This document shows, in pieces, positions 49,332 to 64,000 of a stretch of 64,000 bases of DNA. The position numbers and the translations under genes are program-made. Location: positions 62,001-126,000 of the forward strand of contig NZ_JACHZF010000010.1 in assembly GCF_014193375.1 (NCBI RefSeq), given 5' to 3'. Source of the stretch: Halomonas campaniensis (GTDB taxonomy: Bacteria; Pseudomonadota; Gammaproteobacteria; Pseudomonadales; Halomonadaceae). The notes beneath the pieces were generated by a model. The model searched no databases, was not told the DNA's origin, and worked only from the letters and a program-made list of their open reading frames with translations. How positions within the stretch are numbered: position 1 is the first letter of the stretch; each line of letters begins with the position of its first letter.

Positions 49332-50242
49332 GCGTCGCGGTCACCCCGGCGGCCGCCCACCTGGGCATGCTGCTCTGGGCGGTGCTGGTGGGCCTGTCGT
49401 TTCCCGCCGTGGGGCTGATGAGCGAGCTGCCACCGCTGTCGCTCACCGCCCTGCGTTTCGCCATCGCCTGCGGTGCGCTGTGGTGGCTGGCGCGCCGCTC
49501 GCCGGGGTTCCTGCCGTCCTGGCGGCTGCTGCCGCTCTACGCCCTCATGGGCCTCTGCCTGGCCGGCTTCTTCGGCGCCATGTTCTGGGCGGCCCACCAC
49601 GCCACGGCCCTCTCCATGGCGACCCTCTACGTCACCGTGCCGCTGCTGGCCTTCCTGCTGGGGCTGGGCCTGCGGGTGGAGCGCCCGGGCTGGCGGCTGC
49701 CGGCGGTCCTCGCGCTGGGGGCCCTCGGCGCCCTGGGGCTGGCCGTCGCCGAGGCGTGGCAGCAGGGCGGTCGCCTGCGCTTCGGGGTCGGCGAGGCGGT
49801 GTTCTTCCTGGGCTGTGTCTCCACGGCGCTCTACCCGGTGCTCAGCAAGTGGGGGCTGGCCACGGGGCGCTTGCCGGCCTCGGCGGCGGTGCGCACCTTC
49901 TGGAGCCTGGGAGCGGGCGGCGTGCTGATCGGCCTGGTCGGGCTCGCGGTCGAGCCGCTGGGCGTGCTGGCCACCATGAGCGCCCGGGACCTGGCGCTGC
50001 TCGTCTACCTGGGGCTCTTCTCCAGCGCCCTGACCTTCTGGCTGATGCAGCGGGCCACCGCGGCGCTGACGCCGGGGGTGGTCACCGCCTACGGCTACCT
50101 GGTGCCCTTCGTCTCCATGCTGCTGCTGTTCGTGCAGTCGCCGGCCCGCATCGGCTGGGCCTGGCTGCCCGGCAGCCTTACGGTGCTGGTGGCCATGGGG
50201 CTGCTGATGCGGCGCGAGCGGCCCGAGGCGCCGGCCGGATAG
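49328..50242 (+). CDS. DMT-superfamily (EamA) transporter
   Basis: 304 residues, ten predicted membrane segments in two EamA halves; typical stretches are LTALRFAIACGALWWLARR and AHHATALSMATLYVTVPLLAF in half one, and LMQRATAALTPGVVTAYGYLVPF in half two. Metabolite or drug exporter of unknown substrate. GTG start at 49328 overlaps the DUF2218 stop (GTGA). Not closely alike to the DMT permease of the phn operon by eye. Confidence 0.85.
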   Translation: MSVAVTPAAAHLGMLLWAVLVGLSFPAVGLMSELPPLSLTALRFAIACGALWWLARRSPGFLPSWRLLPLYALMGLCLAGFFGAMFWAAHHATALSMATLYVTVPLLAFLLGLGLRVERPGWRLPAVLALGALGALGLAVAEAWQQGGRLRFGVGEAVFFLGCVSTALYPVLSKWGLATGRLPASAAVRTFWSLGAGGVLIGLVGLAVEPLGVLATMSARDLALLVYLGLFSSALTFWLMQRATAALTPGVVTAYGYLVPFVSMLLLFVQSPARIGWAWLPGSLTVLVAMGLLMRRERPEAPAG

Positions 50243-51106
<864 letters not shown>

Positions 51107-51131
51107 TGATAGGGGCATGGCGAAGGCTCGA

Positions 51132-51252
51132 GGCTGTTCCGGCGACAGGCCCCGGAGCGCCGGACCGTCGAGGAGGCGCTGTGAATGCCTCCCTGTACGC
51201 TACCTCCGCCATCCCTGGTCTCCGGCCCCCTCTCCGACCTGTCCCCGGCGCC
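51132..51252. repeat. dispersed intergenic repeat, copy 2
   Basis: The longer copy of the element also seen at 3907-4012, with the same block order. The ends carry imperfect inverted repeats: CCGGCGACAGG at 51139-51149 and CCTGTCCCCGG at 51238-51248, complementary at ten of eleven positions. No coding capacity. Confidence 0.7.
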
Positions 51253-51416
51253 TCTCGCTGCATGTCATGGCACATGCCTTCGAGGGGTAACTCCTCGGGG
51301 GTAGTCGCCGGGCGGCGTTTCCTGTAATATCCCCAAAATTTTGGCCGGGCGCATGGGCGAAAGCCCCCTTCACAGCGCTTGTTGCTTCGGCCCAGCATTC
51401 CGAGCGAATGACAACA

Positions 51417-51460
51417 AGCGGGATGAAACCGGTCTTCATCGGGTTTCGTCCCGCTTTTTT
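51417..51460 (+). terminator. leader hairpin with U tract before carA, possible attenuator
   Basis: AGCGGGATGAAACC pairs with GGTTTCGTCCCGCT (one G-T pair), 11-base loop, followed by TTTTTT. It lies 83 bases before carA and over 300 past dapB, so it fits leader control of carAB better than dapB termination. A 23-codon reading frame (51408-51479) with own stop runs across it. Confidence 0.65.
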
Positions 51461-51542
51461 GCGGGCTGGCCACCGGTAGCACCATTCCTTGACGAGCTGT
51501 CGTTGCATGGCTGTCGTTACACAGATATGGGAGGACGTTGCA

Positions 51543-52688
51543 TTGAACAGACCCGCGATACTGGCCCTGGAAGACGGAAGCGTATTTCACGGCACGGCGA
51601 TCGGCGCCGATGGACAGACCAGCGGTGAGGTGGTGTTCAATACGGCCATGACCGGCTACCAGGAGATCCTGACCGACCCCTCCTATACCCGCCAGATCGT
51701 CACCCTGACCTACCCCCATATCGGCAACACCGGCGTCAACGCCGAGGACGTGGAGTCCGGCGCCATCGCCGCCGCGGGCCTGGTGATCCGCGACCTGCCG
51801 CTGCTGGCCAGCAACTTCCGCTGCGAGCAGAGCCTCTCCGACTACCTCACGAGCCAGAACGTGCTGGGCATCGCCGACATCGATACCCGCCGGCTGACCC
51901 GCATCCTGCGCGACAAGGGCTCCCAGAACGGCGCCATCCTGGCCGGCGCCGAGGCCGAGGGCGAGGACGCCGTGGAGCGCGCCCTGGCCGCCGCCAAGGC
52001 CTTCCCGGGCCTCAAGGGCATGGACCTGGCCAAGGTGGTCTCCTGCCAGACCCCCTACGAGTGGAGCGAGGGCGAGTGGGCCCTGGGCCAGGGCTACGCC
52101 GACGCGGCCAAGGCCGAGCGCCCCTTCCACGTGGTCGCCTACGACTACGGCGTCAAGCGCAACATCCTGCGCATGCTCGCCTCGCGGGGCTGCCGGCTCA
52201 CCGTGGTGCCGGCCCAGGCCCCGGCGGCCGAGGTGCTGGCCATGGCCCCGGACGGCATCTTCCTGGCCAACGGCCCGGGTGACCCCGAGCCCTGCGACTA
52301 CGCCATCACCGCGATCCGGGAGATCCTCGAGACCGAGATCCCGGTGTTCGGCATCTGCCTGGGCCACCAGCTGCTGGCGCTGGCCAGCGGTGCCAAGACG
52401 GTGAAGATGGGCCACGGTCACCACGGCGCCAACCACCCGGTGCAGGACCTCGACACCGGTCACGTGATGATCACCAGCCAGAACCACGGTTTCGCCGCCG
52501 ACGAGGCAACCCTGCCGGCCAACCTGCGCGCCACCCACCGCTCGCTGTTCGACGGCACCCTGCAGGGCATCGAGCGCACCGACCGCCCGGCCTTCAGCTT
52601 CCAGGGGCACCCGGAAGCCAGCCCCGGCCCCAAGGACGTGTCGCCGCTCTTCGACCGCTTCGTCGAGATGATGAAGGCTCGCCGCTAG
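51543..52688 (+). CDS. carA: carbamoyl-phosphate synthase small subunit
   Basis: 381 residues. N-terminal domain starts [15 protein letters not shown]-terminal class I glutaminase with [11 protein letters not shown] (nucleophile Cys) and [11 protein letters not shown] (His, Glu). Passes ammonia to CarB for arginine and pyrimidines. I chose TTG at 51543 because GGGAGG is eight bases upstream and the family begins here; an ATG-led longer frame runs into the leader. A candidate attenuator lies upstream. Confidence 0.94.
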   Translation: MNRPAILALEDGSVFHGTAIGADGQTSGEVVFNTAMTGYQEILTDPSYTRQIVTLTYPHIGNTGVNAEDVESGAIAAAGLVIRDLPLLASNFRCEQSLSDYLTSQNVLGIADIDTRRLTRILRDKGSQNGAILAGAEAEGEDAVERALAAAKAFPGLKGMDLAKVVSCQTPYEWSEGEWALGQGYADAAKAERPFHVVAYDYGVKRNILRMLASRGCRLTVVPAQAPAAEVLAMAPDGIFLANGPGDPEPCDYAITAIREILETEIPVFGICLGHQLLALASGAKTVKMGHGHHGANHPVQDLDTGHVMITSQNHGFAADEATLPANLRATHRSLFDGTLQGIERTDRPAFSFQGHPEASPGPKDVSPLFDRFVEMMKARR

Positions 52689-52740
52689 GCGGGCCCTCGA
52701 TTCGTCGCCCTTCGTCACCCTTATTCAAGCGGGAAGCACC

Positions 52741-55982
<3,242 letters not shown>

Positions 55983-55986
<4 letters not shown>

Positions 55987-56459
55987 ACAAGGTCCCGATG
56001 ACCGTTGCCGGTGAGGCACGCCTGCGCAAGGAGCTCGAGGAGCTCAAGAGTGAGGCGCGTCCGAAGGTGATTGCCGCCATCGCCGAGGCCCGCGAGCACG
56101 GCGATCTCAAGGAGAACGCCGAGTACCATGCGGCCCGCGAGCAGCAGGGCTTCATCGAGGGGCGTATCCAGGAGATCGAGGGCAAGCTCTCCAACGCCCA
56201 GGTGATCGACGTCACCAAGCTGCCCCAGACCGGCAAGGTGATCTTCGGCGTCACCGTGGAGCTGATCAACCTCGATACCGACGAGGAGGTCACCTATCGC
56301 ATCGTCGGCGAGGACGAGGCCGACATCAAGGCCGGCCGGATCTCGGTCACCTCGCCCATCGCCCGTGCGCTGATCGGCAAGGAAGAGGGCGACGTGGTGG
56401 TGGTCAAGACCCCCGGCGGCAACGTCGAGTACGAGATCGGAGGCGTCCAGCACCTGTAA
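55983..56459 (+). CDS. greA: transcription elongation factor GreA
   Basis: 158 residues. N-terminal coiled coil ([43 protein letters not shown], residues about 10-55, with the acidic tip) and an FKBP-like C-terminal domain ([20 protein letters not shown]). Rescues backtracked RNA polymerase. ATG in the carB stop; terminator follows. Confidence 0.97.
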
Positions 56460-56481
56460 GCGCCGAGCTGCAAGCTACAAG

Positions 56482-56514
56482 AAAGCCCCGCAGGCATCCG
56501 CCTGCGGGGCTTTT
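56482..56514 (+). terminator. terminator of carAB-greA
   Basis: AAAGCCCCGCAGGC / GCCTGCGGGGCTTT perfect stem with ATCC loop and closing T run, 22 bases after greA. Confidence 0.93.
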
Positions 56515-56530
56515 GGTGTATGGAGCCGTG

Positions 56531-56649
56531 GTAGGAGGGATGCTTCGCATCGCGACTGGCGCCGCAGGCGCCCGGCAGTGTCGGCCGGCTCGGGGTGGTC
56601 TGTTCGGGAGGCCTTCGGCCTCTGTCGCGAGACAGAGTCTCCCTCCTAC
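56531..56649. repeat. 119-bp inverted-repeat element between greA and yhbY
   Basis: Bounded by GTAGGAGGGA at 56531 and its exact complement TCCCTCCTAC ending at 56649. Inside are smaller hairpins, e.g. ATGCTTCGCAT and GAGGCCTTCGGCCTC. Looks like the REP-type intergenic elements common in Pseudomonas and Halomonas. No coding capacity. Confidence 0.75.
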
Positions 56650-56665
56650 CTGCTTGGGTCGGGCG

Positions 56666-56992
56666 TCAGTGCCGCCCGTGGTGGCCCTCGTAGCGCTGGA
56701 CGTTGGAGAGCTTCGGGTTGGCCTGGGGGTTGCGGCGGTAGAGCAGCGCCATCTTGCCGATGGTCTGCACCAGCTCGGCACCGCTGGCCTTGACCAGCTC
56801 CTCCAGCATGGCGGCGCGGTCGTCGCGCTCCGGCAGGGCGAGCTTGACCTTGATCAGCTCGTGGTCGGAGAGCGCCCGCTCGAGTTCCCCCAGCACTCCC
56901 TCGGAGATGCCGTTCTCGGAGACCATGACCACCGGGGTCAGGTGGTGGCCAATGCTGCGGAATGCTTTCTTTTGTGCCTGTGACAAGCTCAT
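56666..56992 (-). CDS. yhbY: YhbY/CRM-domain RNA-binding protein
   Basis: 108 residues. [32 protein letters not shown] is the CRM/YhbY start; [17 protein letters not shown] carries the basic RNA-binding C-terminus. Binds pre-50S ribosomes in E. coli. ATG at 56992; 28 upstream codons are not conserved. Divergent from rlmE, as in E. coli. Confidence 0.94.
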   Translation of the reverse strand: MSLSQAQKKAFRSIGHHLTPVVMVSENGISEGVLGELERALSDHELIKVKLALPERDDRAAMLEELVKASGAELVQTIGKMALLYRRNPQANPKLSNVQRYEGHHGRH

Positions 56993-57185
56993 GGTATCTT
57001 GCGTCTTCCCGGTTGCGCGCAGCCGCCCATGGTACGCTGAAATTGTCATGGGCGAAACGTGGCGCAGTGAAGGCACGGGGCATTCGGCCAGCGTCGAAGT
57101 GGCCGGTCAGCATCCACCCGTTTCGCGTGACACTCCCGCACCCCGCTCGACCGCCTGTCCGTCCCCATTCAACACAGGTGATGCC

Positions 57186-57860
57186 GTGGCTCGTTCCCGC
57201 ACTCCATCCCCCGATTCCGGCAAGTCGCCGGCGCGCCAGGCCTCCGCCAGCAAGACCAGCAAGGGCTGGCTGAAGGAGCACTTCGACGACCAGTACGTGC
57301 AGCGCTCCTGGCAGGACGGCTACCGTTCCCGGGCCAGCTACAAGCTGCTGGAGCTCGACGAGAAGGATCGCCTGCTGCGCCGCGGCATGACGGTGATCGA
57401 CCTCGGCGCGGCGCCGGGCGGCTGGAGCCAGGTGGCCGCCGAGAAGGCCGGCCCCGAGGGGGTGGTGATCGCCTCCGACATCCTCGAGATGGATGCCCTG
57501 GCCGGCGTCGACTTCATCCAGGGCGACTTCACCGAGGAGAGCGTGCTGGAGGAGATCCTCGGCGTGCTCGGCAGCAGGCCGGTGGACCTGGTGATGTCCG
57601 ACATGGCCCCCAACATGAGCGGCATGGCCGCCATCGACCAGCCCCAGGCGATGTACCTGGTGGAGCTGGCGCTGGACCTGGCCGGCCAGACCCTGCGCCC
57701 CGGCGGCACCTTCCTGGCCAAGGTCTTCCAGGGCGAGGGGTTCGACGAATACCTGAAGGCCCTGCGCGAGCGCTTCACGCGGGTGGTGACCCGCAAGCCG
57801 GGTGCCTCGCGGGCGCGCTCCCGGGAGGTCTACCTGCTGGCGGAGGGGTTCCGCGGCTGA
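57186..57860 (+). CDS. rlmE: 23S rRNA (uridine-2'-O-) methyltransferase
   Basis: 224 residues. SAM-binding [24 protein letters not shown]; catalytic K-D-K-E set with K in YKLLEL and E near [12 protein letters not shown]. Methylates U2552 in 23S rRNA. GTG at 57186 with AGGTGA upstream chosen as start; its first 25 residues are Ser/Ala-rich and longer than in E. coli. Followed by ftsH. Confidence 0.95.
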   Translation: MARSRTPSPDSGKSPARQASASKTSKGWLKEHFDDQYVQRSWQDGYRSRASYKLLELDEKDRLLRRGMTVIDLGAAPGGWSQVAAEKAGPEGVVIASDILEMDALAGVDFIQGDFTEESVLEEILGVLGSRPVDLVMSDMAPNMSGMAAIDQPQAMYLVELALDLAGQTLRPGGTFLAKVFQGEGFDEYLKALRERFTRVVTRKPGASRARSREVYLLAEGFRG

Positions 57861-58058
57861 TCCGGCCCGGCCGGCGATAGCCCTGGCCTACCGGGCTGAT
57901 TGCCGGACAGCGCGGCGCGACTGTGTCACAGTGGAGCCAGAAGCGGTCCGCCCGGGCCATGAGTTCCGGCGGTGGCCGAACGCGGCGCGCTGATGTAGTG
58001 TCCAAGCAACGTGCCAGGTGCATCCGGCCGACAGTTTATTGATATTGAGGGTAGTCCC

Positions 58059-60047
<1,989 letters not shown>

Positions 60048-60070
60048 GCCTGCTGCGCCCACTCCGATCA

Positions 60071-60094
60071 GGCGCCCCCAGCGGGGGCGCCTTT
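60071..60094 (+). terminator. terminator after ftsH
   Basis: GGCGCCCCC / GGGGGCGCC stem with AGC loop, then TTTG; 24 bases past ftsH. May be partial, since folP-glmM follow closely. Confidence 0.75.
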
Positions 60095-60134
60095 GCCATT
60101 CTGGCCACCCCTTTCGATACGTGACCGAGCGATG

Positions 60135-60986
60135 ATGAACCCGACACCCGCCCCCCTCATGTGCGGTCGCCACCGGCTCGACCTCTCCTATCCCCGCGTC
60201 ATGGGGATCCTCAACGTCACCCCCGACTCCTTCTCCGACGGCGGCCGCCACGTGGCCCTGGAGGATGCCTTGCGGCATGCCGAGCGCATGCTGGCCGAGG
60301 GGGCGGCGCTGATCGACGTGGGGGGCGAGTCCACCCGCCCCGGCGCCGCCCCGGTGAGTGCCCAGCAGGAGCTCGACCGGGTGGCGCCGGTGGTGGAGGC
60401 GCTGGTCCGCGAGCTGGACGCCCTGGTCTCGGTGGACACCAGCTGCCCCGAGGTGATGCGCGAGAGCGCGGCGCTGGGGGCGGGCATGATCAACGATGTG
60501 CGGGCCCTGGAGCGCGAGGGAGCGCTGGCCGCGGCCATCGGCACGGGGCTGCCGGTCTGCCTGATGCATCGCCAGGGCGAGCCCCGCGACATGCAGCAGG
60601 CGCCCCGCTATGATGTGCCCATCGAGGAGGCGGTCGTCGACTACCTCGAGGCGCGGGTCGAGGCGTGCGAGGCGGCCGGCCTGCGCCGCGAGCGCCTGCT
60701 GGTCGACCCGGGCTTCGGCTTCGGCAAGACCGTGGAGCACAACCTGCGCCTGCTCAACCGCATGGACCGCCTGGCGGCCCTGGAGCTGCCGCTGCTGGTG
60801 GGCACGTCGCGCAAGAGCATGATCGGCAAGGTGCTGGCGCGCCCGGTGGAGGAGCGCCTGCCCGGCGGCCTGGCGCTGACGGCCCTGGCGGTGGAGCGCG
60901 GCGCCCGCATCCTGCGTGTCCACGATGTGGCCCCCAGCGTGGACGCGGTGAACATGACCTGGGCCGTACTCAAGGAAGGCTGCTAA
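60135..60986 (+). CDS. folP: dihydropteroate synthase
   Basis: 283 residues. [41 protein letters not shown] and [11 protein letters not shown] are all present. Couples p-aminobenzoate to the pterin in folate synthesis; target of sulfonamides. Two adjacent ATGs; the second (60135) has better spacing from GAG. TAATG overlap with glmM. Confidence 0.95.
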   Translation: MNPTPAPLMCGRHRLDLSYPRVMGILNVTPDSFSDGGRHVALEDALRHAERMLAEGAALIDVGGESTRPGAAPVSAQQELDRVAPVVEALVRELDALVSVDTSCPEVMRESAALGAGMINDVRALEREGALAAAIGTGLPVCLMHRQGEPRDMQQAPRYDVPIEEAVVDYLEARVEACEAAGLRRERLLVDPGFGFGKTVEHNLRLLNRMDRLAALELPLLVGTSRKSMIGKVLARPVEERLPGGLALTALAVERGARILRVHDVAPSVDAVNMTWAVLKEGC

Positions 60987-62341
60987 TGACACGACGCTAC
61001 TTCGGCACCGACGGGATTCGCGGCACGGTGGGGCAGCCCCCCATCACCGCCGACTTCATGCTCAAGCTGGGCTGGGCCACCGGCCGCGTGCTGGCAGAGA
61101 CCAACAGCAAGCGGCGCCACCGGGTGCTGATCGGCAAGGACACGCGAATCTCCGGCTACATGTTCGAGTCCGCCCTGGAGGCGGGGCTCTCCGCCGCCGG
61201 CGTGGACGTGGCCCTGCTGGGCCCCATGCCGACCCCGGGCATCGCCTACCTGACCCGCACCTTCCGGGCGGATGCCGGCATCGTCATCTCGGCCTCCCAC
61301 AACCCCTTCGCCGACAACGGCATCAAGTTCTTCTCCACCGAGGGGGTCAAGCTGGCCGACGAGGTCGAGGCGCGCATCGAGGCGATGCTCGACGAGCCGC
61401 TGACCACCGTGGCGGCGGACCGGCTGGGCAAGGTGGCGCGCATCGACGATGCCGCCGGCCGCTACATCGAGTTCTGCAAGTCCACCATCCCCGACCGGGT
61501 CAGCCTGCGCGGCCTGAGGGTGGTGCTGGACTGTGCCCACGGCGCCACCTACCACATCGCCCCCAGCGTGTTCCGCGAGCTGGGTGCCGAGGTCAGCCTG
61601 ATCGGGGCGAGCCCCGACGGCCTCAACATCAACAAGGAGGTCGGCTCCACCCATCCGGCCGCGCTGCGTGCCGCGGTGATCCAGCAGGGCGCCGACCTGG
61701 GCGTGGCCTTCGACGGCGACGGCGACCGCGTGCTGCTGGTGGATGCCGACGGCCGCGAGATCGACGGCGACGACATCCTCTACCTGATCGCCCGCGACCG
61801 CCATGGCCGCGGGGAGCTGGGCGGGGGCGTGGTCGGCACCCTGATGTCGAACTTCGGCCTGGCTGCGGCCTTCGAGGCGATGGGCGTGCCCTTCGAGCGC
61901 GCCAGGGTGGGCGACCGCTACGTGATGGAGCGGCTGGCCGCCAACGGCTGGCAGCTGGGCGGCGAATCCTCCGGGCATATCGTCTGTGGCCACGTGCAGA
62001 CCACCGGTGACGGCATCGTCTCGGCGCTGCAGGTGCTGGCGATCATGGTCCGCGAGGAGAAGCCGCTGCAGCGGCTGCTGGCGGGGATGGAGAAGGCGCC
62101 CCAGTCGCTGGTCAACGTGCGCCTGACGCCGGGCAGCGATGCCCGGGCGGTGATGGAGATGCCCGCCCTGAAGGACGCGGTGGCCGAGGTCGAGACCGAA
62201 CTGGGCGACGAGGGCCGCGTGCTGCTCCGCCCCTCCGGCACCGAGCCGCTGATCCGGGTGATGGTCGAGGGGCGGGCGCACCTCGACGTCGATGGCCTGG
62301 CGCGACGCCTGGCCGGCGAGGTCGAGGCGCTGCTGGCCTGA
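60986..62341 (+). CDS. glmM: phosphoglucosamine mutase
   Basis: 451 residues. YFGTDGIRG start, catalytic phosphoserine loop SASHNP at about 102-107, metal loop DGDGDR, and [15 protein letters not shown] phosphate clamp. Makes glucosamine-1-phosphate for UDP-GlcNAc. Starts on the folP stop; AAGGAAGG is upstream. Confidence 0.97.
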   Translation: MTRRYFGTDGIRGTVGQPPITADFMLKLGWATGRVLAETNSKRRHRVLIGKDTRISGYMFESALEAGLSAAGVDVALLGPMPTPGIAYLTRTFRADAGIVISASHNPFADNGIKFFSTEGVKLADEVEARIEAMLDEPLTTVAADRLGKVARIDDAAGRYIEFCKSTIPDRVSLRGLRVVLDCAHGATYHIAPSVFRELGAEVSLIGASPDGLNINKEVGSTHPAALRAAVIQQGADLGVAFDGDGDRVLLVDADGREIDGDDILYLIARDRHGRGELGGGVVGTLMSNFGLAAAFEAMGVPFERARVGDRYVMERLAANGWQLGGESSGHIVCGHVQTTGDGIVSALQVLAIMVREEKPLQRLLAGMEKAPQSLVNVRLTPGSDARAVMEMPALKDAVAEVETELGDEGRVLLRPSGTEPLIRVMVEGRAHLDVDGLARRLAGEVEALLA

Positions 62342-62407
62342 GGCGGCCGGTTGTCTTGACAAGGCCGCTCCTATACCATTTCGCACCACCTTGAAAGAGG
62401 ACCGCCG

Positions 62408-63157
62408 ATGCGTACCCCGCTGATCGCCGGCAACTGGAAGATGAACGGCTCCACCGAGCTGGTCGAGGCGTTCGGACAGGCCTTTTCCGATGTCACGCTG
62501 CCGGCACCGCTGGATGTGGCGATCTTTCCGCCCTATCCCTACCTGGATGTGGCGCGGAGCGCCTTCGCCGGCACCCCGGTACGGCTCGGCGCCCAGACGC
62601 TGAATCCCCTGCACTCCGGGGCCCACACCGGCGAGGTGAGCGGGCGAATGCTGCGCGAGTTCGACGTGCAGTACGTCCTGGTAGGCCACTCCGAGCGTCG
62701 CCAGCTCTATCGCGAGAGCGATGCGGAGGTCCATGACCGCCTGCTGGCCGCGCTCGGCGTCGACCTGACCCCGGTGCTCTGCGTGGGCGAGACCCTCGAG
62801 GAGCGCGATGCCGGGCGCACCATGGAGGTGGTGCTGCGCCAGGTGGGCTTCGTCATGGCGCGCCTGGAGCCCGAGCAGCGTGCCCGGGTGGTCATCGCCT
62901 ACGAGCCGGTCTGGGCGATCGGCACCGGCCGCACGGCGACCCCCGAGCAGGCCCAGGAGGTGATGGCCGGCATCCGCGAGTACCAGGCCGGCTATGATCG
63001 CGACCTGGCGGCGGGGCTGCGGCTGCTGTACGGCGGCAGCATGAACGCGAGCAATGCGGTTGAGCTGCTGGCTCAGCCCGATATCGACGGCGGCCTGGTG
63101 GGCGGTGCCTCGCTCAAGGTCGACGATTTCCTAGCCATTTGTCAGTCAGCAGGTTGA
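62408..63157 (+). CDS. tpiA: triosephosphate isomerase
   Basis: 249 residues. GNWKMNGS with Lys11, LVGHSERR with His94, AYEPVWAIGTG with Glu166, and GGSMNASNA / GGLVGGASL phosphate loops. Interconverts DHAP and glyceraldehyde-3-phosphate. AGAGGA precedes the ATG. Upstream is TTGACA (62356) but with TATACC only ten bases on, so no convincing promoter. Confidence 0.97.
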   Translation: MRTPLIAGNWKMNGSTELVEAFGQAFSDVTLPAPLDVAIFPPYPYLDVARSAFAGTPVRLGAQTLNPLHSGAHTGEVSGRMLREFDVQYVLVGHSERRQLYRESDAEVHDRLLAALGVDLTPVLCVGETLEERDAGRTMEVVLRQVGFVMARLEPEQRARVVIAYEPVWAIGTGRTATPEQAQEVMAGIREYQAGYDRDLAAGLRLLYGGSMNASNAVELLAQPDIDGGLVGGASLKVDDFLAICQSAG

Positions 63158-63161
63158 ATCC

Positions 63162-63521
63162 ATGCAAGTTGCCATTCTCATGATCCATGTGGCGATCGCC
63201 ATCGCCCTGGTCGTTCTCGTCCTGCTGCAGCAGGGCAAGGGCGCCGAAGCCGGCGCCGCCTTCGGTGGCGGTGCCTCCCAGACCGTGTTCGGCTCCCGGG
63301 GCAGCGGCGGCTTCCTGTCGAAGTCCACCGCGATCCTGGCCGCCGCCTTCTTCGCCACCTCGCTGACCCTGGCCTGGTATGCCTCCCAGGCGAGCCAGGC
63401 GCCGGAGGCCGGGATTCCCGACTCCCGCCTGATCGAGCAGCAGCGCAGCGTTCCGACCCTTGACGACAGTGCCGGGGGTGTGGATAATGCAGCGCCAGTG
63501 CTGGAGGGCAGCGACGACTGA
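63162..63521 (+). CDS. secG: preprotein translocase subunit SecG
   Basis: 119 residues. Two membrane helices (about 3-22 and 52-72) and the LQQGKGAEAGAAFGGGASQTVFGSRGSGGFLSK loop between them; a C-terminal acidic tail. Assists SecYEG export. Starts four bases past tpiA. Followed by tRNA-Leu, as in E. coli and Pseudomonas. Confidence 0.95.
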   Translation: MQVAILMIHVAIAIALVVLVLLQQGKGAEAGAAFGGGASQTVFGSRGSGGFLSKSTAILAAAFFATSLTLAWYASQASQAPEAGIPDSRLIEQQRSVPTLDDSAGGVDNAAPVLEGSDD

Positions 63522-63552
63522 GGTCGTGCCCGGATTTCCCAGCCTCCCCGAT

Positions 63553-63639
63553 GCCGAAGTGGTGGAATTGGTAGACACGCTATCTTGAGGGGGTAGTGAC
63601 CTTACGGTCGTGCGGGTTCAAGTCCCGCCTTCGGCACCA
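63553..63639 (+). tRNA. tRNA-Leu(GAG)
   Basis: 87 nt with encoded CCA. Acceptor GCCGAAG / CTTCGGC, anticodon loop TTGAGGG (anticodon GAG), long class II variable arm, T loop GGTTCAAGTCC. Reads CUC and CUU. Lies 31 bases after secG and probably shares its transcript. Confidence 0.97.
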
Positions 63640-63713
63640 TCTGATACCATGATCGCAAGCCCGGATCATCGGTTCTTCAGAAGCAGGATTGGCAGAACGG
63701 TGCCGCCGGCGCC

Positions 63714-63742
63714 TTGACGAACGGTCAGCGCAGGCGTAGAAT
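63714..63742 (+). promoter_or_regulatory. sigma-70 promoter of the initiator tRNA
   Basis: TTGACG (63714-63719), 17-base spacer, TAGAAT (63737-63742); the tRNA starts 17 bases later. Best sigma-70 match in the window. Confidence 0.75.
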
Positions 63743-63758
63743 CACCGACCTAGATTGA

Positions 63759-63835
<77 letters not shown>

Positions 63836-63914
63836 TCTTCCGGAAGGCGCCTTTCGAGCCACGGCTCGAGCGAAGGGGCCGCCACTGACCGGAGTGGTAA
63901 CCAGGTTTCTTGTG

Positions 63915-63942
63915 AAAGCCCCTTCCTGTGAAGGGGCTTTTT
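63915..63942 (+). terminator. terminator after the tRNA-fMet gene
   Basis: AAAGCCCCTTC / GAAGGGGCTTT perfect stem, CTGT loop, T run. The last 58 bases of the window after it hold no recognisable gene start. Confidence 0.92.
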
Positions 63943-64000
63943 GTTAGCAGCTTGCCCAGGGCGCCAGGCGCCGGGGCACTGTTCCGGGCAATGCCAATCA

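Noticed and set aside
51341..51628. 95-codon frame overlapping the carA leader and start
   Set aside because: It reads in another frame into carA, has no ribosome-binding site and no homology; likely chance.

Overview
The window is about 64 kb of ordinary chromosome from a GC-rich gammaproteobacterium, most likely a halophile of the Halomonadaceae (Halomonas or a close relative). This rests on the high GC content, acidic alanine-rich proteins, a Pseudomonas-type Fur, the tmRNA tag peptide ANDDNYAQGALAA, and conserved gene orders: engB/cytochrome c4/dsbA; argH-lptM-lysA-dapF-DUF484-xerC-yigB; hemCDXY; grpE-dnaK-dnaJ; dapB-carAB-greA; yhbY/rlmE-ftsH-folP-glmM-tpiA-secG-tRNA-Leu-tRNA-fMet. The genus is inferred, not proven. 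No prophage, IS element, CRISPR array or rRNA operon was seen.

Layout. 0-3 kb: end of a TRAP-transporter operon, then an EEP-family phosphatase/nuclease, DsbA and cytochrome c4 (all minus), with engB divergent. 4-10.2 kb: seven-gene minus-strand operon from argH to yigB (arginine, lysine and peptidoglycan precursors, chromosome-dimer resolution). 10.5-15.1 kb: heme operon hemC-hemD-hemX-hemY. 15.4-18.8 kb: a large MscS-type channel and a tandem crcB fluoride-channel pair behind a possible terminated leader RNA. 18.8-22.1 kb: mgsA and pyk divergent from gap, with two HexR-like sites between them. 22.2-24.5 kb: an alpha/beta hydrolase and an atypical aspartokinase.

24.7-36.3 kb is the main accessory block: a complete carbon-phosphorus lyase operon, phnF-D-C-E-G-H-I-J-K-L-M-N-P, with many start/stop overlaps and ending in a DMT-family permease. 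It encodes repressor, ABC importer, C-P lyase core, the two ABC-like accessory subunits, phosphonate-ribosyl pyrophosphohydrolase, ribosyl bisphosphokinase and cyclic phosphodiesterase. PhnK carries an unusual N-terminal five-cysteine stretch. 36.4-38.8 kb: the two-gene carboxy(nor)spermidine route.

39-48 kb: tmRNA and its partner smpB, ratA-rnfH, bamE, fur, a LexA-type recN, and a heat-shock operon with two sigma-32 promoters. 48-50.3 kb: a solitary HNH endonuclease, a DUF2218 protein and a second DMT permease. 50.3-56.5 kb: dapB, carAB with a candidate attenuator, greA. 56.5-64 kb: an inverted-repeat element and the rlmE-ftsH-folP-glmM-tpiA-secG-tRNA block. The initiator tRNA has a U1-U72 mismatch.

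The most interesting points are the PhnK insertion, the DMT gene inside the phn operon, the crcB leader, the carA leader hairpin, the dispersed intergenic repeat and the initiator-tRNA end mismatch. Promoter, operator and leader calls come from motif reading by eye and are weaker than the gene calls.
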